Source: Oscillospiraceae bacterium (GTDB lineage: Bacteria; Bacillota; Clostridia; Oscillospirales; Oscillospiraceae). Taken from it: 64,000 bases of DNA. Under the pieces are notes generated by a model. It had not been told where the DNA came from. It worked only from the letters and a program-made list of their open reading frames with translations, and searched no databases. Where the stretch lies: assembly GCA_015068305.1 (NCBI GenBank), contig SVKV01000001.1:1-64000 (forward strand), given 5' to 3'. A program made the position numbers and the translations under genes. Shown here one piece after another: positions 63,706-64,000 of the stretch; position 1 is the stretch's first letter, and each line of letters opens with the position of its first letter.

Positions 63706-64000
63706 ATGATTGAGAATATTGAGAAGTTCAAAGGCGTGTTTGTAGCATTTTATGCCTGCTACGACGATGACGGAAATGTCTCGGAAGGAAAAATTAAGAA
63801 GCTGGCCAACTGGTATGTGGAAAAGGGTGTCAATGGCCTGTATCTCACCGGTTCCAGTGGCGAAGGTATGATGCTCACCAAGGAAGAGCGGATGCAGACC
63901 GTTTCTGCGGTGATGGAAGCTGTTGGCGGCAAGACCACTGTTATTGCCCACGTGGGTGCTCCCAGCACTAAGGAAAGCTGTGAACTGGCCGCACAGGCAG
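63706..64000 (+). CDS. DapA/NanA-family lyase, 5' part
   Basis: The first 98 codons of a gene cut by the window end. IEKFKGVFVAFYACYDDDGNVSEGKIKKLANWYVEKGVNGLYLTGSSGEGMMLTKEERMQT shows the (beta-alpha)8 Class I aldolase opening with the pyruvate-binding GSSGEG motif (GSTGE-type in N-acetylneuraminate lyases, GTTGE in dihydrodipicolinate synthase). The neighbouring AraC regulator and oxidoreductase fit a sugar-acid or sialic-acid-like pathway better than lysine biosynthesis, but the catalytic lysine is outside the window. Confidence 0.75.
   Translation, partial: MIENIEKFKGVFVAFYACYDDDGNVSEGKIKKLANWYVEKGVNGLYLTGSSGEGMMLTKEERMQTVSAVMEAVGGKTTVIAHVGAPSTKESCELAAQA

Noticed and set aside
1-64000. 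tRNA or rRNA genes
   Set aside because: I looked in the intergenic spaces for T-loop (GGTTCGA) and cloverleaf patterns and saw none; a tool-based scan would be needed to exclude them fully.

Overview
The window reads as the chromosome of an anaerobic, high-GC member of the Clostridia, most likely a gut Oscillospirales/Oscillospiraceae relative. The evidence is a Bacillota-type gene order (rimP-nusA-rnpM-ylxQ-infB-rbfA-nrnA-truB-ribF; parA-parB-serS; holB-ricT; ymfF-ymfH-lgt), Firmicute control elements (T-box, NrdR boxes, strong AGGAGG ribosome sites, near-consensus sigma-A promoters with 17-bp spacers) and strict-anaerobe enzymes (class III ribonucleotide reductase and activase, NfnAB, pyruvate phosphate dikinase, FeoAB). 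No rRNA, tRNA, CRISPR array or complete transposase was seen.

Layout. 169-4323 (-): one operon of a DUF1836 regulator, a DUF2500 protein, HflK, HflC, a coiled-coil protein and a membrane protein. 4524-8900 (+): a zinc-ribbon membrane protein, two parS sites, parA, parB, serS and mscL. 9057-11313 (+): nfnA-nfnB. 11808-21116 (+): the transcription/translation operon from rimP to ribF, ending in a half-length oligopeptide-binding protein. 21191-30163 (+): a CapA-like phosphatase, asparaginase, CBS pyrophosphatase, DNA polymerase III delta', RicT and an LTA-synthase-like sulfatase. 30201-32183 (-): a TIM-barrel protein and prmA. 32646-36045 (+): two M16 peptidases and lgt. 36088-39570 (-): an NlpC/P60 lipoprotein that lacks its catalytic residues, then a BPD_transp_2-type ABC transporter behind a T-box. 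40213-41170 (+): two small cysteine-containing proteins. 41207-44311: the feo iron locus with a divergent DtxR-family gene. 44349-48955 (-): trxB, nrdD and nrdG. 49025-50773: a recombinase-scarred insertion at the 3' end of ppdK. 50773-54241 (-): ppdK and lexA. 54645-59983 (+): a ferritin-like protein and a three-gene sensor/kinase/regulator system. 59809-64000: a membrane-bound AraC regulator facing an FAD oxidoreductase and a DapA/NanA-family lyase.

The most unusual material is non-coding. At least fifteen copies of a 17-bp motif close to CGATAAACTGNAATTTG occur, and five islands have both ends in inverted orientation. The interiors differ and hold several repeat families, including a roughly 400-bp two-hairpin element and a 120-bp near-perfect repeat. 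Several motif copies lie 18-40 bp upstream of a start codon. Separately, a short insertion has captured the end of ppdK and carries a dense run of stem-loops that could be a structured RNA.

Functions were assigned by reading motifs; no database search was possible. Start codons were moved inward from the ORF track wherever a ribosome site or family alignment called for it.
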